DNA from: Isochrysis galbana | Lineage: Eukaryota > Haptophyta > Isochrysidales > Isochrysidaceae | Direction of reading: 5' to 3' | NCBI GenBank assembly: GCA_018136815.1 | Contig: CM030936.1 | Coordinates: 2,020,569 to 2,084,568, forward strand | DNA length: 64,000 bases | Shown here: positions 39,907 to 50,799 of the stretch, piece by piece | Position numbering within the stretch: the stretch's first letter is position 1 | Layout of the letters: each line of letters opens with the position of its first letter | Translations under genes and position numbers: made by a program | The notes under the pieces: model-generated | What the model was told of the DNA's origin: nothing | The model's input: the letters and a program-made list of their open reading frames with translations, nothing else | The model's database searches: none

Positions 39907-42900
39907 TCAGAAGAACGTAGAGGGTGTATCGAGCAGAGAGACGAGGGTGCGATCCGATGGCGACAGGCGAGCGAAGGCCTCGGAGCGACAGCGAACGAAG
40001 GTAGGCGAGGCAAGGGCAGCGTGCGCAAATGCGTGGGAGCCAAACCACGGGGACCCGCGCGACGATCCCGACGAGTACCACCACTGCCCGAGGACGAAGA
40101 CCGCGTGCTGCGGCCGCATCATTGGACCTGCAGGGTTGGCAACAGACGGGCGGGCTGAGACGGGCAAATGGGAGACATGAGCAATGGGGCCACTGTGCGA
40201 GGACGGTGCGAGACGAGGCGAGCGGCGCGGGGCCTGATGATCCGAGCCGGTGGTCTCGGATCCCACGGGAGCTTCGATCGCGTGCGACGTCGGCGGGGCT
40301 GAGACGGTCTGAGATTGTGATTCTGCAGCCCGCTTTCTCATCTGAGGCTTACGAAGAGGAGGGAAGGGGTGAGCATCATCATAGGCGGTGACGAGCGACT
40401 CGCAGCGGCGAAGCAGTTCGGCCAGCGGCTCCCATGTGGCCGCAGCTTTCGCGTAGCCACGCCATTTGACGAGGTACTGTCTGGAATCGCCTCGACCCTT
40501 GCGGTCAAGAAGTGCATCAACCAGATACTCGTCTGCTTGGACGGGATCTTCATCTGTGAGGGTATAGTAGGGACGGAGGTTAGTCACATGCACCTCCTCG
40601 GAGAGGAGGCGATTTTCTTGGTCGCGTAGTCGGTAGCGGCCAGCGCCAAGCGCCTCGGCAATGCGATATGGTCCGCTGTAGTGGTAGAGGAGCTTGTTGC
40701 GGAGTCCTGGAATCTTGCGAACCACCCTATCACCTGGAGCGAATTGGATGGGGGGAGAGTGAGTGCGTAGCGTGTCAGCGAGTGCGTCGGCTTGAGACTC
40801 TAAAGTTGCATCATAAGCTGCGGCCCACGCCGCCTTTAAACGACAATGCATTTTCCAAGCGTACGAGCGAATTTCCTGAGGTAACTCGGGAGATGGACCA
40901 GTCTCAGATGGATCAGAAAGCTGGGCAGGCAGGCGAAGCTCACGGCCATAGAGCAAGGCAGCAGGCGACATGCGGGTTATGCGATTGGCGGAAGCGCGCA
41001 TGCTCATTAAAAAGAACGGGAGATGATCGACCCAATGACCGCCGCCTTCATCGGTAGCACGAGCCATGTTGATCAAGGTCTGCTGAGCTCGTTCCACCAG
41101 GCCCACACTCTCGTGATGATGAGGTGTGCTTGGCCGCAAGTCGGTGCCGGTGCGCTCGAGGATGATCGAGGTAAGTTGACTAGCAAGGTTGCTGCCGGAG
41201 TCCGAGCGGAGTTGCCTTGGTACTCCGTGCCGAGAAACGACGTACGACATGAAGGCGTGAAGAGCGTCGGCACTCGAGGGGTCGCCGTTGTGAGGGGCCG
41301 CCTCGATCCAACGAGTGAGCGAGTCCACGAAAACGAGGAGCTTGTCGAAGCCTCGAGAGCCCTTGATGAAGTCGTGCGTAGGAGCCATCGAGACGACGTC
41401 GCAGAAGACGATGTCGAACGGATAGGCGCCGACCTGCGGTCCCTTGGGGTCTGCGAGGTGGCGGAAGGGTGGCTTAGCTAAAGTGCACTCGTGGCATTGG
41501 CGAACGTGCTCAGAGACGTCTGCGTTCATGCCAGGCCAAAAATATCGGTCTCGTAGAAGGCGCGCCATTCGGTTGTCGCCGAGGTGGCACAGGTGGTCGT
41601 GAAAGGCTTCGAGGTAGGCGCGGCGCATCGTCTTCGGCACGTAGAGGCAGAGCTTCTCGCCGTCTCTCGCCGGCACTCGTCGGTAGAGTAGTCCAGATCG
41701 CAACAGGCATCGAGAAGATTCGCGACTAAGCCAACGCAAGCGACGATGGTCGAGGTCGGGGTTATGAGGAGCGGAAGAGAGAAAGCGGATGAGGTCGTGG
41801 CAGTCGGGGTCCTCGGCCTGTGCCTCTTTGAGCGCCTCGGCGTTAGGTGTACCGACGTCGAGGTAGGAGAGGTTGATAGAATCCCTGGTCGTAGAGGACA
41901 TCCTGGACGATCGTTCGTCAGCTTGCAGACTGGATGCCGTGGTGGTACGAGAACGAGAGGCGGCGACGGCTGGCGACTGATTATTCGATGCCGTGGTGGA
42001 GCGAGAGTTAGGGACGACGGCGGCTAGCAGCTGCCCACCCCCCTGCTTAGGAGCGGACGTCTCCGACGTCCCATCGTCTGCAGCCACCAAGCGTGACACG
42101 CCATCCGCGTCTTTGTGATTAGCGCCCGGCTTGTGCTCGACGGTGAAGCGATACTCGGACAACTTGAGCGCCCAGCGCATCAGACGCGACGCCGGCCCAC
42201 CCTGGACGGTGTCCTTCATGGTGTGCAACCAACGGAGAGCTTGGTGATCGATGACGAGGCGGAAGTGCCGGCCCCAAAGGTACGGTCGCCAAGTGCGAAT
42301 GCTTTCCAAGGCAGCAAGAAGCTCCACCTCGGTGGTGGTCCAATGACGCTCCGCGGCGGTGAGGCGGCGACCGTAATACGCAACGACATGCTCGTGTCCG
42401 TGGTCGTCAACCTGCGACAGGATTCCGCCGATACCCAGGGTACTGGCCGCGTCCGTTTTGACGATGAACTCCTTGTCGTGACGAGGCGCAGCTAACACTG
42501 GCGTAGACGTGATGAGCTCGATGAGGCGACGGATCGCTGTCTGGCACTCAGGCGACTGAGAGACGGTAGCCACGTCGACGCCCGTACGAGTAAGGTCGGT
42601 GAGAGGGGCCGCGACGTGCGCGAAGCCCTTGATGAACCGACGGTAGTACGAACAAAGGCCGAGAAACGAGCGAACCTTTTCGAGCGAATCGATGTGACGC
42701 GGATCGATCGAGCGTACCGCCTCGACTTTCTTGGGGTCCATCTCGAGACCACGACGAGACACGACGTGCCCGAGGTATTCGCCCTTGATAGCGAACAAGA
42801 TGCACTTGGAGGCCTTGCATGAGAGACCAGCCCATCGGAGACGCTCGAGAACGAGATCGAGACGGTGAAGCATTTGCTCGAAGGAGGTGTCGATGCGTTC

Positions 42901-43401
42901 CTCAAGCGCGCTGCCTGTGCCTGTCGACCAAATTCCGATGTCGTCCAGGTACGGCATGCAAATCTCCCACGCGAGGCCCTGGAGCACCGCATCCATGAGA
43001 CGACACATGTAGGAAGGGCCGGATTGGACGCCGAACGGGAGGTAGTTGAACTCGTACTTCTGGCGATGGGTGCAGAACGCCGTGATGGGTTTGTCCTCCT
43101 CCTTGATAGGCAGACACCAGAAGCCGGAGGCGAGATCGAGCAGGCAGAGAAACAAAGAATCTCGAGAGCCTTGGCCGCTAGAAACGGAGCCCCGGCGTTC
43201 AGGCGACGGCGGAATTGCTTTGCGGCGGAGATCGTATCGGACATGCGCTGCGGGTTGGAGTGGATCCACCTTAAGCCAGCGTTCGAGAGATAGGTACACG
43301 GCGGGTGCGCGATAATCAAGTCCCATCCGAGGTCTTGGACGAGATCCGCGTCCCCTTCGAAGTGCGGAACGTAGTCGACGTCGGACGGAAACCAATCGCA
43401 C
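39907..43401 (-). CDS. Ty3/gypsy pol: reverse transcriptase, RNase H, integrase, chromodomain
   Basis: An open frame of 1164 codons. The reverse transcriptase starts only at about residue 85 (CLLDLASGFWCLPIKEED), having lost its N-terminal fingers. It continues with THRQKYEFNYLPFGVQSGP and the active site MPYLDDIGIWS (about 150). RNase H follows: FIVKTDAASTLGIGGILSQ, TTTEVELLAALESIRTW. Integrase has an HHCC finger (HDHLCHLGDNRMARLL, HVRQCHEC), then FDIVFCDVVS, LRSDSGSNLASQL and ESVGLVERAQQTL for the DDE triad. A chromodomain closes the functional part (QYLVKWRGYAKAAATWEP), as in chromoviruses. The first ~80 residues are read in a frame that is not native; see the methyltransferase entry. The element's RT deletion makes it defective. 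Confidence 0.9.
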   Translation of the reverse strand: MRLVSVRRRLRSALRRGRGSRPRPRMGLDYRAPAVYLSLERWLKVDPLQPAAHVRYDLRRKAIPPSPERRGSVSSGQGSRDSLFLCLLDLASGFWCLPIKEEDKPITAFCTHRQKYEFNYLPFGVQSGPSYMCRLMDAVLQGLAWEICMPYLDDIGIWSTGTGSALEERIDTSFEQMLHRLDLVLERLRWAGLSCKASKCILFAIKGEYLGHVVSRRGLEMDPKKVEAVRSIDPRHIDSLEKVRSFLGLCSYYRRFIKGFAHVAAPLTDLTRTGVDVATVSQSPECQTAIRRLIELITSTPVLAAPRHDKEFIVKTDAASTLGIGGILSQVDDHGHEHVVAYYGRRLTAAERHWTTTEVELLAALESIRTWRPYLWGRHFRLVIDHQALRWLHTMKDTVQGGPASRLMRWALKLSEYRFTVEHKPGANHKDADGVSRLVAADDGTSETSAPKQGGGQLLAAVVPNSRSTTASNNQSPAVAASRSRTTTASSLQADERSSRMSSTTRDSINLSYLDVGTPNAEALKEAQAEDPDCHDLIRFLSSAPHNPDLDHRRLRWLSRESSRCLLRSGLLYRRVPARDGEKLCLYVPKTMRRAYLEAFHDHLCHLGDNRMARLLRDRYFWPGMNADVSEHVRQCHECTLAKPPFRHLADPKGPQVGAYPFDIVFCDVVSMAPTHDFIKGSRGFDKLLVFVDSLTRWIEAAPHNGDPSSADALHAFMSYVVSRHGVPRQLRSDSGSNLASQLTSIILERTGTDLRPSTPHHHESVGLVERAQQTLINMARATDEGGGHWVDHLPFFLMSMRASANRITRMSPAALLYGRELRLPAQLSDPSETGPSPELPQEIRSYAWKMHCRLKAAWAAAYDATLESQADALADTLRTHSPPIQFAPGDRVVRKIPGLRNKLLYHYSGPYRIAEALGAGRYRLRDQENRLLSEEVHVTNLRPYYTLTDEDPVQADEYLVDALLDRKGRGDSRQYLVKWRGYAKAAATWEPLAELLRRCESLVTAYDDAHPFPPLRKPQMRKRAAESQSQTVSAPPTSHAIEAPVGSETTGSDHQAPRRSPRLAPSSHSGPIAHVSHLPVSARPSVANPAGPMMRPQHAVFVLGQWWYSSGSSRGSPWFGSHAFAHAALASPTFVRCRSEAFARLSPSDRTLVSLLDTPSTFF

Positions 43402-43991
43402 GTCGCCACATCAGCGCCAGCAAGCAAAAACATGGACGAGACTACTCCACTCGTCTCGCCGATAATCAAGACGCGAGGAGGCGAGATGCCGTCGGTCTGC
43501 ACGGCCTCGACGTCACGCCTTACGTCTCTGAGTGTGACACAAATTTCGTCGAAGTGGATAGGTAGCACCTGAGCTGGAGACTCAGGCGATCGGCTAGGGC
43601 GCAGAACAAGCTGCGCCGCCTCGGCAATATCTTTCGGCATTACGTGCGCGGCACCGTGAGCGGCGGCGCGTTGGAAAGCGAGATCGATAACGTACGAGAG
43701 GGTCTCGCCCTCCTTCAAGGAAGGGCGAGTGCGCGCGAGATGTATGAGCAAATCTTCAGCGGCCGGAACCAAAGTCAGGCACACTGAAAGCTGACAAAGC
43801 GGAACGACAGCGGAAACGGAAACGGGACTGCGAGTGACCGGAATGGACGGAGACGCGGCGGCCAAGGTGCGAACCATCTGAAAAGAACGGGACACGACGG
43901 CCGGAAGAGAGTCGGACGAGAATAGAGCGGGTCGAGAACGGAACAATCGGCGGAATGCGCGTTGCACGACGGAGGGTATGTTGGCGAACAC
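43160..43991 (-). pseudogene. Phage-type DNA methyltransferase-like domain in gypsy polyprotein
   Basis: The frame starting at 43991 encodes about 275 meaningful residues. From residue ~172 it reads PPRVLIIGETSGVVSSMFLL, AGADVATCDWFPSD, HFEGDADLVQDLGWDLIIA, then HPPCTYLSNAGLRWIHSNP and AAKQFRRRLNAGAPFL. This order (GxxSG SAM-binding loop, acidic CDxxPS after strand 2, GDxxD, DLxIAHPPCTYL, then a helix with AAxxF) is that of phage and bacterial methyltransferase-like proteins related to cytosine-C5 enzymes; PPC would hold the catalytic cysteine. The domain ends at a deletion junction near 43170, where the reverse transcriptase begins in another frame. The first ~170 residues (MFANIPSVVQRAFRRLF, then FDEICVTLRDVRRDVEAVQT) are not recognised. 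Activity in this copy is unlikely. Confidence 0.7.
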
Positions 43992-44007
43992 CCCTTCGTC
44001 CCGGATG

Positions 44008-44560
44008 CCTTACCTCGATGATGTGGGCATCTGGTCAACGGGCGTGGGACCTTCCGAAGAGGCCAGGGCACAGGCTTCGTTCGAGCAAATGCTTCACCGG
44101 CTAGACCTAGTTCTCGAGCCCCCTTGGAGATCGGTGTAGGTTCGCTTCTTAGGTGAGGGAATCTTTCCCCTTGATGCAAGTTACATGCAAGCCCTTGGCC
44201 CCTTTGGTGTTTCTTCCCCTTGGTTGCTACTCAGGGTCGTTCGTTAGAAGCGTCTAGAAGGTTCACGCTCAACGGCAAGATTTCCTCTGTCGTGAAGATA
44301 TCTCGTCGCGATCTGTATCCAGAGTGATCGCCGTGGTCGCGCGACATGACGCTCCCCTTCGGACTCTCCGCTACGTGGGAAGTTACAACGGAGACACGCT
44401 CCGGCCGTCGCTGCGGAGTCTCTCTCTCTCTCTCGCTCTCTCTCTCCGTCTCCCGTGACGTGTTTGAGTTATCGGTGATTTGGGGTCGCGGTTGCTTGAT
44501 AATTTGCTTGGTTTGGGTGAATGATTCCGGTGTGTTCGTGAGTCGGTGTATCCTGTTGTT
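44008..44560 (+). mobile_element. Inverted Ty3/gypsy fragment: RT piece plus LTR type b, copy 2
   Basis: On the plus strand 44008-44120 encodes RMPYLDDVGIWSTGVGPSEE and SFEQMLHRLDLVLE, which matches the pol reverse transcriptase of the minus-strand element almost residue for residue. From 44148 to 44555 it is the reverse complement of the LTR at 35885-36270. It sits between the protease (44774) and pol (43991) parts of the minus-strand element, so a second, opposite insertion or rearrangement split that element. Confidence 0.65.
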
Positions 44561-44773
44561 CTCGGCTTCGTTGTCCGTCGTTGTTCGCTGCGTCGCTGCG
44601 CTCAAGCAGCCTAGGCTCCCTCCCTGAGGGAAGAGTTCTTTGTAGGTCTAACAATCTCTTAAAACCCAACACACTAGGGCCGCTAGGAGCGCCTCGCCGC
44701 CCCACAGCCCTTCGTTCGCCGTTCGTTCCCCGTCCAGACACCCAAATGGGGTTGCCCGACCCAGTCCAGAATT

Positions 44774-46297
44774 TCATTCATCCGACTCCCGGTGGGGAGG
44801 AGGGCCAAAGCGCCGCGCTAGCCGCCGGTGCTGCTCGCGACGGAGTGGCTCAGAGCCCTCCGGCTCCGCTCGACTCGACAGGGAGAAGACAAGGGTGGCA
44901 TAGCCACGGACGCGGAGTGGGTTGCCGTCGGGTCCTACGACGGCCGGCCGCGGAGTCGCGCGTTCCCGCGCGACGCAGGCGTCGCGGGGTAACGTGGTGA
45001 GTAGAGCAGTCGTCACTACAGACGGGCCCGCTCCAGTGTCCGCCAACGTCTTGTCGACGGTGAGGGCGGTGTCTACGACGTAGCGCGTAGGGCCGCTCGC
45101 CGAGTAGCGACACACGATAAGATCGCGCACGTAGAGGCAGTGGCGTGGATAGAGGCTCGCCGGTGTATTAACCACCGCGCGAGCAGCCACTTCTCGGGCC
45201 ACCGAAGCCACGATTCCGGATGGGCTAGCTTCAAGGCGACAGGCGACGCCCGGCGGGCACCAGGCCCAGGTGGTGTCGACGATAGGCGGCAATGCGGTCC
45301 GCCGCCGTGAGGCGGCGGGGCCGATCGAGAGAGGGTAGAGGCGGATCGAGATCGGGAAGAGCGCCCACGCCAAGGCGAGAGCTCAACGAAGGGAGAGCGG
45401 TGGCGCACTCTTGCCGAGCCCAAGTGAGACGCAGGGCAGCCTGCCAGCCGGTGGGAGCGAGAGCGCAAGAGAGTGGGGCGACGGCGGCGCACGTCTCCAA
45501 AAGTGGAGGCATGCGAACGAGAGGACGAGACTGCGAATGAGAACGGACGGCGAGCGGCACAGCCTCGCCGTGCGATGCGAGATCGGGGAGTGGAGCCATG
45601 GCCTCGCCGTGCGACGCGAGAACGGGGAGCGTGAGCTCCGCGTCGAGTGCTTGGGCCAGTGAGTCGGGCACTGGAACCCAGGAGAATGAGAGGGGTCCGG
45701 CGGAGGCGGGGGTAGTGGTCCACACGCGCCACCGGTTGCGTATTTTGCGGAGCATGCGAGCCGGACGGACGGGGAGAGTGCGCTCCCGCGGCTTCTCGAG
45801 CCACGGCATCCAAGCCGTATCTATCGCGGCGATCGCCGTAGGAGAGGGGGCGTTGCTCGGGTGCTGCTGAACAGGTGGCGATTGCGAGGCCTGCGCCTCG
45901 CGAGCTCGCGCTAGAAGGGCGGAGGCAGAGTCGTGGTGTCGGTGAGATGCCGAACGGCAGTGGTCCAGGACCACCGGCATCCACTGAGATGCCATCGCCC
46001 CCGCGATGCCCACGTAAGTGCGGCTCCGGAGAGCGCCGCGATGAGGGCCGCTTCTGCAGGAGGAGGGGCCTTGGGCCCCTTGGGCGGGCCCGGCGCGGGA
46101 CGCGTCGACTTGGATTCTTCACCTGACGGATCCGAGGTTACCACTGCCTCGGATGGGAACGGAGGGAACGGAAGGGAAGCGGCGAGAGGCGCGGCGGAAG
46201 TTGGGCAGTGGCCAATGACGGGCTGGACCACCTCCTCAGCAGAGAAAGGCGGGAGGACGGGCTTGGGCGAGGGCGAGCGCGACGACGGAGCGGACAT
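44774..46297 (-). pseudogene. Ty3/gypsy gag and aspartic protease, frameshifted
   Basis: The gag start is at 46297 (MSAPSSRSPSPKPVLPPFSA). At about 46010 the sense passes to a second frame (VGIAGAMASQWMPVVLDHCR, RQECATALPSLSSRLGVGAL), and at about 45260 to a third. That frame holds the protease around 44995-45060: VDKTLADTGAGPSVVTTALL, with the DTG(A) active site of retroviral-type aspartic proteases. A flap-like stretch (VVGPDGNPLRVRGYATLVF) follows. No CCHC nucleocapsid knuckle is visible. Two or more frame changes mean it is not expressed intact, unless programmed shifts are involved. Confidence 0.65.
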
Positions 46298-46890
46298 GGC
46301 TGGGCGGATCGGGATGGATAGGCTGGGGCTGAGGGATTGGAGAGGTTTGGTACTGAGGTAGTGTTGAGAATGAGGGACGAGAACGGGAACGAGAACGAGA
46401 ACGAGAGCGACGAACGAAGAACGACAGACGGCTAGGGGCCGATGGACCGACGAGATGACACTACACTCACATCAACACCCTCCACACTAACGTATCCCTA
46501 TCACGGAACGCACAGGAACCCGCTGGCAGATCGAACAAGGAAGAGAATGCCGACAAGAGAGCGACGGGGCGACGGACGATCCGACGGGGCGACAGTTACG
46601 CACAGGAATAAGGAGGGAATCTTTCGAAAACCCTTAAGTGATTTGATGAAGACCGAAGTAAAATAGCGCCACGATATAATCCAACGGCCAACACCTGAGG
46701 GGGAATCAGGGTCACACATGGGGGCGGTTCCTTGCACCGGCGATACCTGATCGCGCGACTTAGCCTAAAACGCGAGGAGCACGCAAGGAGGTAAGCCAGG
46801 TGAGGGGCAAGCAGGAAGCAGGCGACAAAGGAGGCGATAAAGGAGGCGAGGGCAACAAGGGCGAATGGACGAATGTAGGACACTACGACG
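46298..46890 (-). repeat. Leader and possible 5' LTR of the Ty3/gypsy element
   Basis: Upstream of gag (minus strand) there is a leader with repeated CTCGTT/CGTTCT words, then about 430 bp of non-coding DNA that begins near TGTCCTACATTCGTCC (46885). It differs from the 3' LTR at 39893, so either the two ends belong to different elements or the LTR has been replaced. Boundaries tentative. Confidence 0.35.
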
Positions 46891-47159
46891 GTGACTCGTG
46901 GCTAGCCTGCAAGGAGGGAACATAGAAACGCAAACAACTTCTAAAACAAAAAGGTCGATCGCGGATGCGACAGTTGATCGCTTGATCGTCGCAATTATTC
47001 ACTTAAAAAGCGTTCTTTTATACGTCACCAGTTGTCGGCTTGCTTTGCACTCACTACGCTGCGCGCCTCGCGCCTCCGCCGCGTCTCGCGCCAAGAGATG
47101 CCTCGCGCCAAAATCCAAAATCACTTTTGCGTGGCAAAGTGCAATATGAATATAAAGAG
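46891..47159. other. Intergenic region, nothing recognised
   Basis: Mixed-composition DNA; no ORF, repeat copy or splice pair could be supported. Confidence 0.3.
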
Positions 47160-47300
47160 CTAAATAACATGAAATATGTGCCCAAATATGTAGTACAGAT
47201 GGTCCATAACCGTACATATGTTGGGGGAGGGCAATTTGGGCACCCAAATATGTCGCAGATTGTAGGGCCAAAAATCTGCCCAAATATGTAGAAAAATCTT
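47160..47300. repeat. Iteron-like cluster 3 (AAATATGT type)
   Basis: CCCAAATATGT occurs three times, AAATATGT once more at the left edge, and ACATATGT once, within ~120 bp. Two of the copies extend to GCCCAAATATGTAG. Internal words are uniform but differ from the other clusters. Confidence 0.55.
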
Positions 47301-47392
47301 TAAATATTCTGGCTTGGGCCTAATAACCTTGAGACTTGAGAGTTGATAAGCTGTTGCCCCATCTTCCATCTTTGTCCTAGGTAGGTCCTAGG

Positions 47393-47538
47393 CCCCTAAG
47401 CCCTAAGCCCTACGTAGAACACAAGGGGAGTGCCGCAAGGCGCAAGGCGGGTAGTGAGGGTAGAGGAAGGGAATGGGGCGTGGCTACAGCAGCGAACCCG
47501 AGTGCCACACGAGAGGCGAGAATATTAAAAGTTTTTTT
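47393..47538 (+). repeat. SINE-like repeat copy D
   Basis: CCCCTAAG, GTAGAACACAAGGGGA, GCCGCAAGGC, GGGTAGTGAGGGTAGAGGA, TGGGGCGTGGCTACAGCAGC, AGGCGAGAATATTAAAAG and T7. This intact copy shows the order that is interrupted by the LINE in copy C. Confidence 0.7.
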
Positions 47539-47761
47539 GTAGGTGTAGGTAGCCAACAGCCAACAAATAAGATCTTCTCTACAATCCTCCAGAGTAGAGT
47601 TCTCGAAATTCTATCGATGATTCATTCACCTAAACTAGCGGTCAAACCTTTCTTCATTCCCTACCCCCCTCCCTCCCTCCCTCCCTCCCCCCCCCCCTCC
47701 CCCTCGGCCCCCGCAGAGGTTTCGTCGTGCGGGCGCCGACCGCGCCGTCCTCTCGGGGTGT

Positions 47762-50424
47762 GTGTGTGGGTTGGGGTGGAATCTCTGCCTCTCACTCGCT
47801 CCGTGCTGTGCGGGGCGAGCACGCCGCCCGATGATCGGGCGAGGTCAGCCTATGCTGAGTCCGACCTTGACGCTCAGCCTATGGGTCCTCGCCGAGGCCT
47901 ACCGGCTGCCCAGCCTACCACGACCACGGAGCGGCCGCCCACTCTTGAGAGCCTCTGAGCCGCCAGGCTGGCCCGATGAGGTCCAGCTCGCCTCGCTGGT
48001 AGCCAAATGGGAACAGGATGACGATTCTGAGACGCCGAATCCCCATCGCCGAGCACAGTCCGCTGAGAGTTCAGCGAATCGGAGCAGCGCCCCCCTGGTG
48101 CATGATGGGCTGACTGCGTACGAAGCTCATGCTCCCGGGCAAGCAGTGGGAGGGGAGGACGAGCCTGAGATGCCCAGCAAGAGGTTGCAATTTGCGCGCG
48201 AGAATATTCGCACCGTGGTAACGGCTGGCGCGACTGTCAAGCTGCCCGCAGTGCAGTACAACCCAGTGCTTGCGGCAGCTCGCTTCGCTTCGCGCCCTTT
48301 GGAAGTCTCACGCCGCCAAATGCGGCTTGTCTCTCCGCTCGTCAGCTTTGTTGGCCGAGTGGTTGTTGATCTTCAGACGGGCAAAGAGAAGGAGCGACGA
48401 CTCCAGCGCGCGGTTGAGCTCACTCAGCTCCTGTCGTCTCTAGGTCCAGCAATCATCAAGGCAGGCCAGGCCCTCTCTTCGCGTTCGGACTTGCTACCCA
48501 AGGAGTACCTCATTGAACTTGAAAAGCTGCAGGATCAGGTACCTCAATTTCCGGACGAGACTGCCTTCGCCATAATGACGAGAGAACTGGGTAATCTCTC
48601 TAGCATTTTCCGCTCTATCGGACCGACGCCAATCGCCGCGGCTTCTCTAGGCCAGGTCTACCGTGCCGAGCTGAACGATGGGCGGACCGTTGCTGTGAAG
48701 GTGCAGCGACCAGGCTGTGAGGAGACCATCGCTCTCGATCTCCACATCCTACGCGCGTACTCGTCGACTTTGACCTCGGTTATTGCTCTGCTCGGCCGTG
48801 AAATTGATCTTGTCAACGTAATCGACGACTTTGGCAACCTCATATATTCGGAGATTGACTACTCAGTTGAGGCAGCGAATGCAAGGCGTTTCAGGTCGAG
48901 CAGCCCATCCTAGGCTTACACTTTCACATTCATCTATCGCTTTCATGAGCGCTGTTGAAGAGCACCACTTACCACCGAGCGGCGTTAGACTGCGTGCTGC
49001 CCTGTGTTAATGAATGGCCATGCCGGCAATGCTCGTTGTAGAAGATTCCACTCATCCATCACGCAAATGTGCTCAGGGAGCTGTATGGAATGCTGCCCAA
49101 CGTTTTTGTGCCCGCGGTCATTGAACCGTTGTCGACTTCTTGTGTCATGACGATGGACTGGGTCAACGGCTCTCGACTGACAGATGCGGCGCGCGGCCGT
49201 GCCGCATGGCCAACAGGGAAAGATGGCACGGCCGTGTCGCCAGCTGCGCTCGTTGATACCCTCGTGCAGTGCTCACTTCGTCAAATCCTTGACGTGGGAT
49301 TTTTTCATGCTGACCCGCACGCGGGCAATCTCCTAGTTACGCGTGACGGCGAGCTGGCCTATATTGATTTTGGCATGATGTCGACGCTTGCGCCAGAGCA
49401 GCGATACGGGATCATTGAGGCGGTGGTGCACATCGTCAACCGAGATTTTGAAGCACTCGCCGCATTGTATCAACGCCTTGGTTTCGTGCCTGAGGAGGTG
49501 GAGACTGCGCCAATCGCGCTCGCCCTTGAATCGGCGCTTCCAAATGTGTTGAATGCCTCCGTCTCGCAACTCAACTTCAAGTCTGTTGTCGATAAGTTGG
49601 GCGACGTCATGTACAAATACCGCTTTTCGCTACCGCCCTTCTATATTGCAATCATTCGGTGCCTCGGTGTCTTAGAGGGAGTCGCCCTGCAGGTGGACTC
49701 AGATTTCGCTATCATCAAGTCGGCCTATCCCTTCATCGCTTCACGGCTTCTCACAGATCGCTCTCCACAACTTCAATCTGCGCTGATGGCACTCATCTTC
49801 AATGAGGGACGGTTACGTTGGGACCGCTTAGAGGCACTGCTATCATCTGCCGCGGGCACATCTGATTATGACGCGGTCGATGCCATAGAGCAAATTGCCG
49901 ACTACTTACTCTCGCCCATCGGCGAGCCCTTGCTCATGGCGTTGACCGAAGAGGTGGTGGAGACACTCGACCTCTTAGGTGCCGAAACCGCGGCATACAT
50001 TTACGCGCTCGCAGCGCAAATCGCTAGCGGCACGCCGGTTACTGAGGTCGTTGAAGGCCTTGGGGCCGCGGCTGCGGCGGGCGCGGAAAATTTGAGGAGT
50101 GCTAGCGCTCCTGGAAGCACAAGCACGAGATGGGTACAGCCATTGCCCGATTCCGTTCTGCGCGCCCTTCGCCTGGTTGACCTCATCCAGAGCTCGGTCA
50201 AAAGCTCTCCTGCCGATGAGCTTCCTCGTCTGGGCTCCCTCCTAGTTGCTCTCCTTGCACAGCGAAAGGTCCAACGCCAACTGGCGGAAGTCACCTTGCA
50301 GCTTGCTGAGCGAGCTGCGGCACGTGCTTTGCGGTGGTTTCTCGAAGGTCAAGCAAAAGATGCCAGTAACATTCCCGATGGACGTGCTACTAATGGCCCT
50401 GTGGGGGACGATTCAGACTTATAG
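47762..50424 (+). CDS. ABC1/UbiB-family atypical kinase
   Basis: Exons 47762-48894 and 49077-50424 are joined by a 182-nt GT-AG intron that restores EAANARRF|RELYGMLPNVFVP. All family hallmarks are present: the KxGQ motif (GPAIIKAGQALSSRSDLLP), the Ala-rich nucleotide loop (AAASLGQVYRAEL), VAVKVQRPG with the lysine, EIDYSVEAANA, the catalytic FFHADPHAGNLLV and YIDFGMMS. The C-terminal ~250 residues match the extended helical region of plastid ABC1K proteins. ABC1K/UbiB proteins act in quinone and prenyl-lipid metabolism in plastids and mitochondria. The N-terminal ~100 residues are poorly conserved and could hold a targeting peptide; the exact start is uncertain and another upstream exon is possible. 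Confidence 0.9.
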
Positions 50425-50799
50425 CGATTTGTCTCGTCCATCACGATACAAAAGGATATCACCGGCACGCACTTCCCTATACTACCCTCCTACACGCATC
50501 CACGCGTGCCGCCGTAACCGGAATGATGGCCCAGACTCTGACCCGTTTTTTGTCTGAGATATAATAGCTTCTCGAATCGTAGCACACCTTCTTCTTGGAT
50601 AAAGGATGTTGGTCCCCTTGCTTGGCTCTCGCGACGCACCCATGCTCTTGTTCGCAAACTGAGCTCCTATTCTTGCCTTGCAAGCTCTTTGCATTGCTGA
50701 TCGGTTATCTAAGACCGCAGGGTGCTGTGACGACGATCAGCTTTCTCCATGAAGGAGCAGCGCGTTGTGATCTCGAGGAGAGGGTGTGTTGGGGTGCCT
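50425..50799. other. 3' flank of the ABC1 gene
   Basis: No gene supported; the short minus-strand frames around 50480-50694 read through likely 3' UTR. Confidence 0.35.
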
